DNA of 34,245 nt from JANNRA01 sp031401035 (GTDB lineage Bacteria > Desulfobacterota > Binatia > HRBIN30 > CADEER01), in NCBI GenBank assembly GCA_031401035.1, contig JANNRA010000145.1, forward strand, positions 1 to 34,245, written 5' to 3'. The notes under the pieces were generated by a model. That model ran no database searches and was not told the DNA's origin. It saw only the letters and a list, made by a program, of their open reading frames with translations. Of this stretch, positions 1 through 8,651 are shown in pieces (the stretch's first letter is position 1; each line of letters begins with the position of its first letter). Made by a program: the position numbers and the translations under genes.

Positions 1-6
1 CTCGCG

Positions 7-62
7 GCGGCGCGTCAGCGCCGCTCACGCGGCGCGCTGATCCAGCGGCGCTGACGCGCCGC
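7..62 (-). terminator. 19-bp perfect hairpin downstream of the glmS-echA operon
   Basis: Positions 7-25 are an exact reverse complement of 44-62, with an 18-nt loop. It lies 8 nt beyond the stop codon of the enoyl-CoA hydratase gene, where a terminator is expected. No T-tract follows in the minus direction, so intrinsic termination is an inference; it could instead protect the 3' end. Confidence 0.5.
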
Positions 63-70
63 ACTCCACA

Positions 71-871
71 TCAGGAGGACTGCGAGCGCCCGCGTTGCTG
101 CACGCCGACCCGCCGCGCCGCCAGGACCTCCGGCGTCAGCGCCCGGGCGTGCGCGCGTGACGCCTCGCGCTCCACCACCAGGCCGCGCGCCAAGGTCTCG
201 CTGTAGCCGCGGTCGATGATGCCCTTGTAGGCGCGCAGCACTGACGGCTCGCAGGAGAGCATGTCGGCGGCGAGGGCGCGGCAGGTGGGCAGCAGCGCGG
301 CGGGCTCGACGACGCGGTTGACCAACCCCCACGCCTCGGCCTGCTCGGCGCTCAGGTAGTTGCCGGTCAGCGACAGCTCCTTGGCGCGGTAGATGCCGAT
401 GGTGCGCGACAGCTTCTGACTCAGGCCCCAGCCGGGCATGATGCCGACGCGCGCATGCGTATCGGCGAAGCGCGCCCCGCGCGCCGCGATCAACACGTCG
501 CAGGCCAGCGCCAGCTCGAAGCCGCCGGTGATGGCGAAGCCGTTGACGGCGCCGATCACCGGCTTGCCGCACCTCTCCAGCGCGGCCACCAGATCGCCGC
601 CGGCGATCACCGCGGCGGTGTCGTCGGCGGCGCCCGCTTCGCCGCCGAGCTCCTTGAGATCGAGGCCGGCGCAGAAGGCGCGGCCGGCACCGGTGAGGAT
701 GATCACGCCCACCGCCGCGTCCGCCGCCAGGCGGCGGAAGACATCGACCAGGGCGCTGCGCAGGGGGCGCGACAGCGCGTTCATCGCCTGCGGACGATTG
801 AGGGTGACGGTGGCGACACCGTCGGCCAAGTCGGTGAGTAGAATATCGGTCAGCAGGATGTCGGTCGACAT
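71..871 (-). CDS. Enoyl-CoA hydratase/isomerase family protein
   Basis: A 266-residue crotonase-fold protein, usual length for the family. These enzymes hydrate or isomerise enoyl-CoA thioesters in fatty-acid or aromatic-acid breakdown. Visible signatures are the N-terminal LNRPQAMNALS stretch, the oxyanion-hole segment GRAFCAGLDLKEL, and the GFAITGGFELALACD helix. The second catalytic Glu position of hydratases is not obvious: the segment after ARFADTHARVGIMPGWG resembles the E-x(20)-G/W pattern of many PaaF-like members, so the exact reaction cannot be assigned. The ATG at 871 is 2 nt after the glmS stop codon, indicating co-transcription and translational coupling with glmS, a pairing with no obvious metabolic logic. 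The N-terminus carries a short duplication (TDILLTDILLTDL), so a start six codons in is conceivable but no second ATG is there. Family assignment is secure; substrate is unknown. Confidence 0.88.
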   Translation of the reverse strand: MSTDILLTDILLTDLADGVATVTLNRPQAMNALSRPLRSALVDVFRRLAADAAVGVIILTGAGRAFCAGLDLKELGGEAGAADDTAAVIAGGDLVAALERCGKPVIGAVNGFAITGGFELALACDVLIAARGARFADTHARVGIMPGWGLSQKLSRTIGIYRAKELSLTGNYLSAEQAEAWGLVNRVVEPAALLPTCRALAADMLSCEPSVLRAYKGIIDRGYSETLARGLVVEREASRAHARALTPEVLAARRVGVQQRGRSQSS

Positions 872-873
872 GC

Positions 874-2694
874 TCACTCCACGGTCACGCTTTTGGCCAG
901 ATTGCGCGGCTGGTCGACGTCGCGGCCGAGTTCGACCGCCGCGTAGTACGCGAGCAACTGCAGCGGCACGGTGAGCAGGATGGGGTTGAGTTCGTTCTCG
1001 CTCGGCGGCACCAGCAGCAGATCGTCCACTTTGCCGGGCAGCCGCTCGTCGCCGGCGTGCGTGACCGCGATCACCGGCCCGCGCCGGGCGCGGATCTCCT
1101 CCAGCGACGAGAGCGATTTCTCGTACAACGCATCGCGCGGCAGGATGACGAAGGTCGGCGTCTCGGGGCAGACCAGCGCCAGCGGCCCGTGCTTGAGCTC
1201 CGAGGCCGGGTAGGCCTCGGCGTGGACGTAGGCGATCTCCTTCAGCTTCTGCGCGCCTTCCATGGCGACCGGATAGCCGTTGGCGCGCCCGATGTAGAAG
1301 GCGTTGGCGCGCCCCGCGTACTTGCGCGCCACGGCGCGAATATGCTCGGCGCCGCGCAGGATCTCGCGCATCTGGTCGGGCAGCTTCTGCAGCGCGTCGA
1401 TCAGGCGCTTGCCGGCCGCCGGCGACAGGTCGCGGATGCGGCCCAGGTAGAGGGCCAGCAGCGCGAAGGCCACCAACGTGCAGGTGAAGACCTTGGTCGA
1501 GGCCACCGAGACCTCCGGACCGGCGTGGATGTACATGCCGCCGTCGCAGGCCCGCGCGATGCTCGAGCCGACGACGTTGACGATGCCGAGCACACGCCCG
1601 CCCTTGCGCTGCACCTCGTGCACGGCGGCGAGCGTGTCGGCCGTCTCGCCCGACTGGCTGACGGCGACGTACAGACAGTCCTTCTCGATCACCGGGTTGC
1701 GGTAGCGGAACTCCGACGCCGCCTCGGCATCGGCCGGCACGCGCGTCAGGGTCTCGATCAGATGCGCGCCGCCGATGCCCGAGTAGTACGCCGAGCCGCA
1801 GCCGAGGATCTTCACCCGCTTGATGTCGAGCAGATCGCGCGGCGTCAGGTTGAGGCCGCCGAGATGGGCGGTGTTGAACTGCAGGTCCAACCGCCCCTTG
1901 AGCGTCCGCTCGCACGCCTCCGGCTGCTCGAGGATCTCCTTCAGCATGTAGTGCTCGTGCTCGCCGCGATCGTAGGCCTCGTGCCCCCACTGCACCGTCG
2001 CCGGCGCCTTGCTGGTCGGCTCGTCGTCGAGGTTGACCGTGCGGTAGCCACCCGCCTCGACCACCGCCACCTCGCGGTCGTCGAGGTACACCACGTGCGC
2101 GGTGTGCCGCACCAGCGCCGCGACGTCGGAAGCGACGAACATCTCCTTCTCGCCGATGCCGATCACCACCGGGCTGCCGTTGCGCGCCGCGACGATACGG
2201 TCGGGCTGGCGCGCGTCGAGCACGGCGATGCCGTAGGTCCCCTGGATCGCCGTCAGCGCCTGGCGCACCGCCTGGTCGAGCTCGCCGCCAATCGCCTCGA
2301 TCAGGTGCGCCAGCACCTCGGTGTCGGTCTCCGAATGGAAGACGTGCCCCTTCGCCTCGAGCTCGGCGCGCAGGTCGGCGGCGTTCTCGATGATGCCGTT
2401 GTGCACCACCGCGATGTTGCCGCTGCAGTCGAGATGCGGGTGTGCGTTGGCGTCGGTCGGCTCGCCGTGCGTCGCCCAGCGCGTGTGGGCGATGCCCACC
2501 GTCCCCTTCAGGCGGCGCGGCAACGTCGCCTCCATCTGGCGCACCTTGCCCGCCGCCTTGTGCACCTTCAGCCCGGTCCGCGCCAGCACCGCCACGCCCG
2601 ACGAGTCGTAGCCGCGGTACTCGAGCCGATGCAGCCCGGCAATCAGAATCGGCAGCGCATCCTGGCGGCCGATGTATCCGACGATTCCACACAT
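874..2694 (-). CDS. glmS: Glutamine-fructose-6-phosphate aminotransferase (isomerizing)
   Basis: Makes glucosamine-6-phosphate from fructose-6-phosphate and glutamine, the first committed step to UDP-GlcNAc for peptidoglycan and LPS; cytoplasmic. The protein is 606 residues, typical for GlmS. The N-terminus is MCGIVGYIG, so Cys2 becomes the N-terminal nucleophile of the class II glutamine amidotransferase domain after Met removal; HTRWATHG and HNGIIEN are further glutaminase motifs. Two SIS sugar-isomerase domains follow (GCGSAYYSG, SQSGETADT, EGAQKLKEIAY), and the C-terminus ends in the canonical DQPRNLAKSVTVE. The ATG has a GGAGGA Shine-Dalgarno about 6 nt upstream. It lies 52 nt after a small unknown gene and directly before an enoyl-CoA hydratase gene. 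No glmS ribozyme is expected here (a Gram-positive feature) and the short leader leaves no room for one. Confidence 0.97.
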   Translation of the reverse strand: MCGIVGYIGRQDALPILIAGLHRLEYRGYDSSGVAVLARTGLKVHKAAGKVRQMEATLPRRLKGTVGIAHTRWATHGEPTDANAHPHLDCSGNIAVVHNGIIENAADLRAELEAKGHVFHSETDTEVLAHLIEAIGGELDQAVRQALTAIQGTYGIAVLDARQPDRIVAARNGSPVVIGIGEKEMFVASDVAALVRHTAHVVYLDDREVAVVEAGGYRTVNLDDEPTSKAPATVQWGHEAYDRGEHEHYMLKEILEQPEACERTLKGRLDLQFNTAHLGGLNLTPRDLLDIKRVKILGCGSAYYSGIGGAHLIETLTRVPADAEAASEFRYRNPVIEKDCLYVAVSQSGETADTLAAVHEVQRKGGRVLGIVNVVGSSIARACDGGMYIHAGPEVSVASTKVFTCTLVAFALLALYLGRIRDLSPAAGKRLIDALQKLPDQMREILRGAEHIRAVARKYAGRANAFYIGRANGYPVAMEGAQKLKEIAYVHAEAYPASELKHGPLALVCPETPTFVILPRDALYEKSLSSLEEIRARRGPVIAVTHAGDERLPGKVDDLLLVPPSENELNPILLTVPLQLLAYYAAVELGRDVDQPRNLAKSVTVE

Positions 2695-2746
2695 GGCGAT
2701 CCTCCACGCACCAACGCCGTGACCAACGACCGGTCACGCGCCGCCC

Positions 2747-3076
2747 TCAGCCGTACACCAGCCGCCGCACCTGTCGTTCGCTCAGCGCCGGGGCGGCGAA
2801 ACGGCGCTCACCCAACTCGCTGAGGATGCGCGCGAATATCTGCGGGTTCTTCAAACTCTCGTCCTGCAACTCGGCATGCCGCCGCGCCACGAAGGCCTCG
2901 AGCGACTCGGAGAAAAAGGCCAGTACCTCCGCCACCACCCGCTCCGCTTCGGCGCGGCTCAGACGCGTCGTCTGCTCCAGATGCTCAACCAGCGCCGAGA
3001 AGTCCTTGGAACTCTGCATGGCCAAGACGGCACCAGACCATTCACGAGCGTCGTTTTCAATCCATTTGCCCGACAT
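2747..3076 (-). CDS. Small conserved-looking protein of unknown function upstream of glmS
   Basis: Translated from the ATG at 3076 it has 109 residues; an in-frame ATG at 3019 would give 90, and the part after that Met (MQSSKDFSALVEHLEQ) looks like the folded core. It is soluble, helix-rich and charged, with no signal peptide or membrane segment. The C-terminus has a run of positive residues ending SERQVRRLVYG. I do not recognise the family. The reading frame stays open further upstream, but that part has no folded-protein character. The ATG at 3076 is only a few bases from an AT-rich CATATTGT box, so a leaderless transcript is possible. It is followed 52 nt later by glmS on the same strand and probably shares its transcript. 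Real gene likely from frame and context; function unknown. Confidence 0.6.
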   Translation of the reverse strand: MSGKWIENDAREWSGAVLAMQSSKDFSALVEHLEQTTRLSRAEAERVVAEVLAFFSESLEAFVARRHAELQDESLKNPQIFARILSELGERRFAAPALSERQVRRLVYG

Positions 3077-3202
3077 CGGGCACAATATGGCCCGTTCCGA
3101 TCTTTGCAGTTGCAAGACCGCGGCACCGGTGCTGGTGAGCACGTCCCGCTGAACTGGCCGAGATCCGTGCCCGCGGCTCGATCCTTGTCCGATCACGGCT
3201 TG

Positions 3203-3248
3203 GGGAAGGGACCCACCAAGGCGGCGGGCGTTTGGCGGGTCCCTTCCC
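3203..3248. terminator. Strong inverted repeat, possible terminator of the cytochrome c gene
   Basis: GGGAAGGGACCC at 3203-3214 is the exact reverse complement of 3237-3248. The stem continues after one mismatch with CCAA/TTGG (3216-3219 and 3232-3235). It begins 35 nt beyond the stop of the minus-strand cytochrome gene. No T-tract is visible on either side, so it may be a Rho-independent terminator of the T-poor kind or an RNA-end protector. Confidence 0.55.
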
Positions 3249-3283
3249 GTGTCTGTGCGGAATCGTCAGACGCTGGCTGGCCC

Positions 3284-5833
3284 CTACGGGCAGACGTCGG
3301 CGCCGGCCGGCAGCGCCACTTCCGGCGTCTCCGCGTCGATCGCCAGCAGGTAGAGCACCAGGTCGTCGATCTGCGCCGAGCTCGGTGCGAAGGCCGCGTT
3401 GCCGGCCGTGAGATGCGTCGCCCAGCGACCATCGGCAAAGACCTCGCGCAGCGTCCGCGCCTGGCCGTGATGCAGGTAGGGCGCCCCGGCGGCCAGCCCG
3501 TACAGCGACGGCAGGTTGTAGCCGCCGGCGCCCTGGGCGCGGCTGCCGTCGACCTTCTTCTCCACCAGGTCGGTGGCGGCGGCATCGCCGGGCAGGCCGA
3601 AGGTACCGACCTTGCGCAGCACGCAGGCCACCTGGTTGGGCGGTACGGCGGCGCCGGTATTGTCCTCCGCGGCCGGCTGCGGCGCGATCAGCGTGGCGTG
3701 CGTGGCGAAGATCGGCGTCGCGTTGGGTGGGTCGAACGGCGTCAGCTTGAGGTCCGCGTTGGTCGCCGCGGCCGGCGTGAAGAAGCGCCGCGACACCGTC
3801 CAGCCGGCGCCGCCGTGGCAGGTGGCGCATTGCCCCTGCTGGAAGGCCTGCGCGCCGCGCGCGACCGCCGCCGCGTCGAGCCCCTGCAGGGCGCGCGGCG
3901 GGCGGATGGTGCGCACCCAGGCATCGATGTCGTCCCAGTCCTTGACGCAGATCCCGGCGGTGGTGTCGGCGATCTCCTTCACCGAGTTGCCGAGACCATC
4001 GCCGCCGACATCGACCGCCTGCTCCTGCGCCAACGTGCCGCACTGGTTGGTCGCCGAGATGGTGACGGCGCCGAGGCCGCCGGAGACGCCGCGGGTGTTG
4101 CGCTCGAAATCATGAAGTTCGTCGAAGATGGCGCTGGCATTGAAGACGCGTTGCTTCTGCGCGCCGGGGCCGTGCGAGAACGAGCCGTCCATCGACGTCG
4201 ACTGACGCGGCCCGGCGCCGAAGGCCCAGGTGATGTTGTCGCTCAGGCCGTCGGCATGGCAGGAGCCGCACGACGAGTAGCCGAGGCCGTCCTTCGACCA
4301 GCGGCCGCGGCCGGTGAAGTAGAAGCGCGCGCCGAGCCGCTGCTGGTTCTCGAGCGAGTCGGCGGCCGGCAGATCGGTCGACTGCACCGCCGCCTCCACC
4401 GTCTGCGCCACCAGGTCGACCACCGCCAGGCGGCGCGTGATCCAGCAGTTGACGTACGCCTTCAGGCGCCCCTTGGAGGTGACGACGCCGATCGGGTTCT
4501 GGCAGGCGGTCGGGCCGCCGGCGGCGATGAGGTCGATCTGGCGCCGCTCCGCCGTGCCGATGGTGATGCCGGAGGCGGTGTAGTTGACGCGCTGCAGGAC
4601 GTCGGCGGCGCGCGAGACGACGTAGGCGGTGTCGTCGACGAAGTCGAGGTCGACGATCTCCTGCAGGAAGAAGCGCTTGTCGCCGCTGGTCGCCGGCTGG
4701 ATGGCGTCCTCGGCGAGCTTGGCGAGGTTGGCGCTGCCGCGCGGCGAGCGATCCTCCTGGCCGCTGGCCAGGTCGCCGACGTAGACCACCGGGTGGACGT
4801 TGGTCTGGAAGTTGATCGGCGCCTGCGGCGCCGCCGACACCGAAGTGGCGTAGACGCGGCCGCCCTGCACGGTCAGGGCATAGAGCTGATTCGGGGCGGT
4901 GAAGACGGTCGGCGTGCCGGCGGCACTGCCGGCCGGCGCGAAGCCGCTGTCGATGGGCTGGAAGAGGATCGCCGGCCGCGGCTGGTAGTCGCTGACGTTG
5001 TAGCGCCGGATGCGGCCGAGGCGGCCCTTGTCGCACACTTCGGCCGTGCCGTTCGGGCAGGCGCTGACGTCGGCACTGGCCTCGCCGTAGAACTCGGTCA
5101 GCAGCACCGCCTCGTCGCCGTCGTCGCTATCGCCGTCGTTGGTCACCACCAGGCCGCGCGGCTGGCGCGGCGCGTCGATGGTGGCGAGCAGCTCGAGGCT
5201 GCGCGTGTCCCACACCGACACCCGCCCCTCGGCCCATTCGGCGACGAACAGCTTGGCGCCGCTCGGCGAGAGCGCCAGCCCGACCGGTTCGGAACCGACG
5301 GCGATGGTGCGCGCGACGGTGGCACCGGCGCCGCGGATGCCGCGCACCTCGACTACCGTCGCGTCGGCGCGGTTGGCGACGAAGGCGGTGGCGCCGTCGG
5401 GGGCGATGACGACGGCCGACGGCTCGCCGCCGGTGCGCACGGTCACCGCCTTGGTCAGCCCCTCGGCATCGAAGATCGATACCGAGTCGTCGTCGGGATT
5501 GGTCATGACGATCCAGGCGTCGTCGTCGGTGATGGCGATGGTGCTCGACCGCGAGGCGCGCGCCAGGACCCCGGACGGACAGCCGGCGAGGGCGTTGCCG
5601 ACGGCGCCGACGAGCTCGTAAACCTCGACCGCCGCGGAGCCGTCGCCGTCGAAGACGGGGCAGTCGCCGATCGGGCGCGTGCCGAGGGCGATGGTGACGC
5701 CGAGAACGAGCTCGTTGACGGCGACGGCACCGTCGCCGTCGCAGTCGCCGATACAGGCGGCGCTGGCCGGCGCCGGCGCCGCCAGGGTGGCGAGCAGCGC
5801 GGCCAGCAGCAGTGACGACGTGGATCTGGGCAT
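3284..5833 (-). CDS. Exported dockerin-like / beta-propeller / di-haem cytochrome c protein
   Basis: An 849-residue exported protein. An N-terminal signal peptide (about residues 1-26, ending APASAA) is followed by a pair of Ca-binding dockerin-like EF-hand loops (GDCDGDGAVAVNELV, then FDGDGSAAVEVYELV; about 27-86). Next comes a YVTN-type beta-propeller (about 90-500, with repeats such as GATAFVANR and GAKLFVAEWAEG). The C-terminal part resembles di-haem cytochrome c peroxidase/MauG-like domains, with haem motifs C522-G-S-C-H526 and C669-A-T-C-H673. The start at 5833 is chosen because AGGAGG lies 5 nt upstream and the signal peptide follows at once; the open frame further upstream has no protein character. 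Inference: a periplasmic or surface redox protein; the electron partner and substrate are unknown. The 317-bp region to the divergent gene should hold its promoter. Confidence 0.85.
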   Translation of the reverse strand: MPRSTSSLLLAALLATLAAPAPASAACIGDCDGDGAVAVNELVLGVTIALGTRPIGDCPVFDGDGSAAVEVYELVGAVGNALAGCPSGVLARASRSSTIAITDDDAWIVMTNPDDDSVSIFDAEGLTKAVTVRTGGEPSAVVIAPDGATAFVANRADATVVEVRGIRGAGATVARTIAVGSEPVGLALSPSGAKLFVAEWAEGRVSVWDTRSLELLATIDAPRQPRGLVVTNDGDSDDGDEAVLLTEFYGEASADVSACPNGTAEVCDKGRLGRIRRYNVSDYQPRPAILFQPIDSGFAPAGSAAGTPTVFTAPNQLYALTVQGGRVYATSVSAAPQAPINFQTNVHPVVYVGDLASGQEDRSPRGSANLAKLAEDAIQPATSGDKRFFLQEIVDLDFVDDTAYVVSRAADVLQRVNYTASGITIGTAERRQIDLIAAGGPTACQNPIGVVTSKGRLKAYVNCWITRRLAVVDLVAQTVEAAVQSTDLPAADSLENQQRLGARFYFTGRGRWSKDGLGYSSCGSCHADGLSDNITWAFGAGPRQSTSMDGSFSHGPGAQKQRVFNASAIFDELHDFERNTRGVSGGLGAVTISATNQCGTLAQEQAVDVGGDGLGNSVKEIADTTAGICVKDWDDIDAWVRTIRPPRALQGLDAAAVARGAQAFQQGQCATCHGGAGWTVSRRFFTPAAATNADLKLTPFDPPNATPIFATHATLIAPQPAAEDNTGAAVPPNQVACVLRKVGTFGLPGDAAATDLVEKKVDGSRAQGAGGYNLPSLYGLAAGAPYLHHGQARTLREVFADGRWATHLTAGNAAFAPSSAQIDDLVLYLLAIDAETPEVALPAGADVCP

Positions 5834-6150
5834 GGCATCCTCCTGATAACGACCGTGGACGGGGCCGCGGCGGCGCCGGCGCGTCATCGCGCGGGATCTC
5901 TTGGCGCCGGCGCCGCGGCGAGCGACGAAGGCCCGCGCGGGGGGCAGCGGGCTGGCGTCGCGTTGGGGCGAACCGCTCATCGTGGCGCGCACCCTACCGC
6001 ACATCCCGGTCGCAGGTGAGGAAAAAGAAAGGCCAGGATTCGGTGGTCCCTCGCCCGGCGCGGCGGCCGAATCCACGCCACGACGGCACACGTATTGCGA
6101 TTGGGGGCTTGTAGCACCCCCTATTCGTCGCCATTGTCCGAAAGTCCGCT
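5834..6150. other. Divergent intergenic region
   Basis: 317 bp between the divergent cytochrome gene and the chalcone-isomerase-like gene. It must carry both promoters. It holds an A-rich patch near 6020-6030 and a small inverted repeat, GGGGG at 6103-6107 with CCCCC at 6117-6121. No convincing -35/-10 pair, operator or small gene was found. Confidence 0.5.
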
Positions 6151-6726
6151 ATGCGCCACACGACCCACATCACCGCCCTCGTCGCGCTCGCCGCCTGTCT
6201 GGCGAGCGTCGCCGGCGCGGCCCGCGAAGCGGTGGTCGAGGGCGTCCATTTCGTCCCCAGCGTGCAGGCGGGCGACACCGCGCTGACCCTCAACAGCGCC
6301 GGGTTGCTGCGCTACCGCGTCGTCATCAAGGCCTACGTTGCGGCGCTCTACCTCGGCGAGGGGGTCGAACCCGGCGCGGTGCTGAGCGACGTCGCCAAAC
6401 GCCTCGAGGCGGAGTACTTCTGGGCCCTCGACGGCGAGGACTTCGGCCCGGTCACCCTCGAGGGCATCTCGCGCAACGTCGACGCGGCGACGCTGGGGCG
6501 CCTGCGGCCGCGCATCGAGCGCTTCGGCGCGCTGTTCGTCGACGTCAAGCCCGGCGACCGCTACGCCCTCACCTACGTCCCCGGACGCGGCACGGAAGTG
6601 AGCCTCAACGGGCGCGTCCTGGGCAGCGTCGAGGGCGCCGACTTCGCCGCGGCATTGTTCGCCGTCTGGCTCGGACCCGATCCGCTCGACGAGGACCTCA
6701 AGGCCAGCCTGCTCGCCCGCCGCTAG
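6151..6726 (+). CDS. Exported chalcone isomerase-like domain protein
   Basis: A 191-residue protein with an N-terminal signal peptide (hydrophobic residues about 7-22, likely cut near VAGA/A). The rest matches the bacterial chalcone isomerase-like fold (Chalcone_3 type): GLLRYRVVIKAYVAALYLG in the first half, a central segment ending RFGALFVDVKPGDRYALTYVPGRGTEVSLNG, and the closing FAAALFAVWLGPDPLDEDLKASLL. Known bacterial members are periplasmic, generally lack proven isomerase activity and have been linked to fatty-acid or lipid binding; a non-enzymatic lipid role is inference here. It is first of three same-strand genes, 31 nt before an acyltransferase gene, which supports a lipid context. 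No strong Shine-Dalgarno precedes the ATG. Confidence 0.8.
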   Translation: MRHTTHITALVALAACLASVAGAAREAVVEGVHFVPSVQAGDTALTLNSAGLLRYRVVIKAYVAALYLGEGVEPGAVLSDVAKRLEAEYFWALDGEDFGPVTLEGISRNVDAATLGRLRPRIERFGALFVDVKPGDRYALTYVPGRGTEVSLNGRVLGSVEGADFAAALFAVWLGPDPLDEDLKASLLARR

Positions 6727-6757
6727 GCAGCCGGCGCGCCTCCCGCAGTTCGTTGCC

Positions 6758-7849
6758 ATGCGCGAGCGCCTCTCCACCATCCTGCGGCGGTTCGCGACGG
6801 TGACCCTGTATGCGTCGCTGACGCTGCTGGTGGTGCTCGGCCTGCCGCTGCTGCTGCCGCTGGCGCTGCTCGCCGACGCCCTGCGCGGCGACCGGCGCCG
6901 CGCCCTGAGCCGCTGCCTGCTGTTCTTCACCGTCTATCTGCTGTGCGAGAGCGCCGGCACCCTGGCCGCGTTCGCGCTGTGGCTGTTCAGCGGCGTCTGG
7001 GCCGGCGGCGGCCGCCGCGACTCGCCGTCGGCGCGCCTGACCGGCTTGCCCGATGCCTACCTGGCGGCCAACTTTCGTCTGCAGCGCTGGTGGGCGCGGA
7101 CGCTGCTCCACGGCGCCGAGCGCATCTTCGGCATGCGCACCGAGGTCGCCGGCGACGACGCCGTGCGCCAGGGCCCGTTCCTGCTCTTCTGCCGCCATGT
7201 CAGCATCGGCGATACCGTCGTCCCGGCGGTGCACGTCGCCGACCGGCACGACATCATGCTGCGCTTCGTCATGAAGCGCGAACTGCTCTGGGATCCGTGC
7301 CTCGACATCGTCGGCAACCGATTGCCGAACTACTTCATTCGCCGCGGCTCCGGCGAGGGCGAACGCGAGGTTGCCGCGGTGCAGGGCCTTCTCGAGCACC
7401 TCGGGCCGCGCGACGGCGTGCTCATCTACCCGGAGGGGACGCGCTTCTCACCGGCCAAGCGCGACCGCTTCGTCGAACGCATGCGCGGCGTCGCGCCGCC
7501 GCGCCTGCTGGCGATGGCCGAGTCGCTGCGCCACACCCTGCCGCCGCGCCTCGGCGGACCGCTCGGCCTGCTCGAGAAAAATCCCGGCCTCGACGCCGTC
7601 TTCTGCGCCCACACCGGCTTCGAGGGCGCCGGGACGTTCCACGACCTGCTCGCCGGCTCGCTCATCGACCAGCACGTGCGCGTCGCCTTCTGGCGCATCC
7701 CGTTCGCCGCCATCCCCACCGACGCGGCGGCGCGCGGCGAGTGGCTCTACGAGCAATGGCAGCGCATCGATGCCTGGATCGACGCCGCCCGCGGCGGCAC
7801 CGCCGCGGCAGCGCCGCAGGGCGTGCCGAGCGCGGCCACCGGACACTGA
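6758..7849 (+). CDS. PlsC-like lysophospholipid acyltransferase family protein
   Basis: A 363-residue membrane protein. Two hydrophobic segments at the N-terminus (about residues 14-36 and 50-75) precede an acyltransferase domain with the catalytic H-x4-D motif (H147-V-S-I-G-D152) and the glycerol-phosphate-binding EGTR motif (226-229). The family transfers acyl chains to lysophosphatidate or related acceptors at the inner membrane. At 363 residues it is longer than PlsC itself (about 240), nearer to the AGPAT-like group with two leading membrane helices. The last 20 residues are Ala-rich and probably unstructured. It lies between the chalcone-isomerase-like and DUF1295 genes with short gaps of 31 and 22 nt, indicating one operon. 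The acceptor lipid cannot be told from sequence. Confidence 0.88.
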   Translation: MRERLSTILRRFATVTLYASLTLLVVLGLPLLLPLALLADALRGDRRRALSRCLLFFTVYLLCESAGTLAAFALWLFSGVWAGGGRRDSPSARLTGLPDAYLAANFRLQRWWARTLLHGAERIFGMRTEVAGDDAVRQGPFLLFCRHVSIGDTVVPAVHVADRHDIMLRFVMKRELLWDPCLDIVGNRLPNYFIRRGSGEGEREVAAVQGLLEHLGPRDGVLIYPEGTRFSPAKRDRFVERMRGVAPPRLLAMAESLRHTLPPRLGGPLGLLEKNPGLDAVFCAHTGFEGAGTFHDLLAGSLIDQHVRVAFWRIPFAAIPTDAAARGEWLYEQWQRIDAWIDAARGGTAAAAPQGVPSAATGH

Positions 7850-7871
7850 CACCACCCGCGCCCGACTCCCG

Positions 7872-8651
7872 ATGATCGAAACCGGCACCATCCTGTTCGC
7901 CACCGCCGCCGGCACGGTCACGGCCCTGACCCTGCTGTGGCTGGTCAGCCTGCGCCTGCGCGACGTCAGCATCGTCGATATCTACTGGGGCCTCGGCTTC
8001 GCCCAGATCGCCATCATCACCGCCGCCCTCGGCGGCGGCTACCCGTGGCGCAAACTGCTGATCACGCTGCTGACCGTCCTGTGGGGCCTGCGTCTCGGCA
8101 TGTACCTGTTCTGGCGCAACGCCGGCCACGGCGAGGACTATCGCTACCAGGCGATGCGGCGCGCGCACGGGGCGCGCTTCCCGCTCGTCAGCCTGGCGAC
8201 CGTCTTCGGCCTGCAGGGCCTCCTGATGTGGCTCGTCTCGCTACCGGTGCAGTTCGCCCAACTGGCGCCGGCGCCGGCCCACCTGACCGGCCTCGACGCC
8301 CTCGGCGCCGCCCTGTGGCTGGTCGGCCTCGGCTTCGAGAGCGTCGGCGACCTGCAACTGGCGCGCTTCAAGGCCGACCCGGCCAACGCCGGCAAGGTGA
8401 TGGACCGCGGCCTGTGGCGCTACACACGCCACCCGAACTACTTCGGCGACGCCTGCGTGTGGTGGGGCCTGTGGCTCATCGCCGCCGCCGCCGGGGCCTG
8501 GTGGACGGTAGTCGGGCCGCTGCTGATGACGCTGTTCCTGATGAAGGTTTCGGGCGTCGCCATGCTCGAGCGCACCATCGTCAAGCGCCGCCCGGAGTAC
8601 GCGGACTACATCACCCGCACGCCGGCGTTCGTGCCCTGGTTTCCGAAGTAG
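7872..8651 (+). CDS. DUF1295 / steroid 5-alpha-reductase-like membrane protein
   Basis: A 259-residue polytopic protein (six to seven hydrophobic segments) with the conserved C-terminal signature RYTRHPNYFGD and the N-terminal VDIYWGLGF, both typical of the DUF1295 branch of the steroid 5-alpha-reductase/ICMT superfamily. Known relatives are NADPH-dependent membrane reductases or methyltransferases; the activity of this branch is generally uncharacterised. The ATG at 7872 is chosen because the protein begins there with a membrane helix and matches the family's length; the frame stays open further upstream only as the overlap of the preceding gene. It is the last of three probable co-transcribed lipid-related genes; a fragment of the dispersed palindromic repeat follows directly. 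Confidence 0.88.
   Translation: MIETGTILFATAAGTVTALTLLWLVSLRLRDVSIVDIYWGLGFAQIAIITAALGGGYPWRKLLITLLTVLWGLRLGMYLFWRNAGHGEDYRYQAMRRAHGARFPLVSLATVFGLQGLLMWLVSLPVQFAQLAPAPAHLTGLDALGAALWLVGLGFESVGDLQLARFKADPANAGKVMDRGLWRYTRHPNYFGDACVWWGLWLIAAAAGAWWTVVGPLLMTLFLMKVSGVAMLERTIVKRRPEYADYITRTPAFVPWFPK

Noticed and set aside
71..2737. A very long minus-strand open frame through glmS into the hydratase gene
   Set aside because: Only its last 266 codons (from 871) encode a recognisable protein. The rest is the wrong frame of glmS, kept open by high GC.
2695..2746. glmS ribozyme or riboswitch in the leader
   Set aside because: Only 52 nt and no matching fold; the ribozyme is essentially restricted to Gram-positive bacteria.
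1057..2823. Long plus-strand open frame antisense to glmS
   Set aside because: Low-complexity Arg/Ala/Val-rich translation with no motifs; a mirror of glmS codon bias.
2876..5815. 979-codon plus-strand open frame opposite the cytochrome gene
   Set aside because: Arg/Gly/Ala-rich without domains, while the minus strand has a signal peptide, haem motifs and a strong Shine-Dalgarno.
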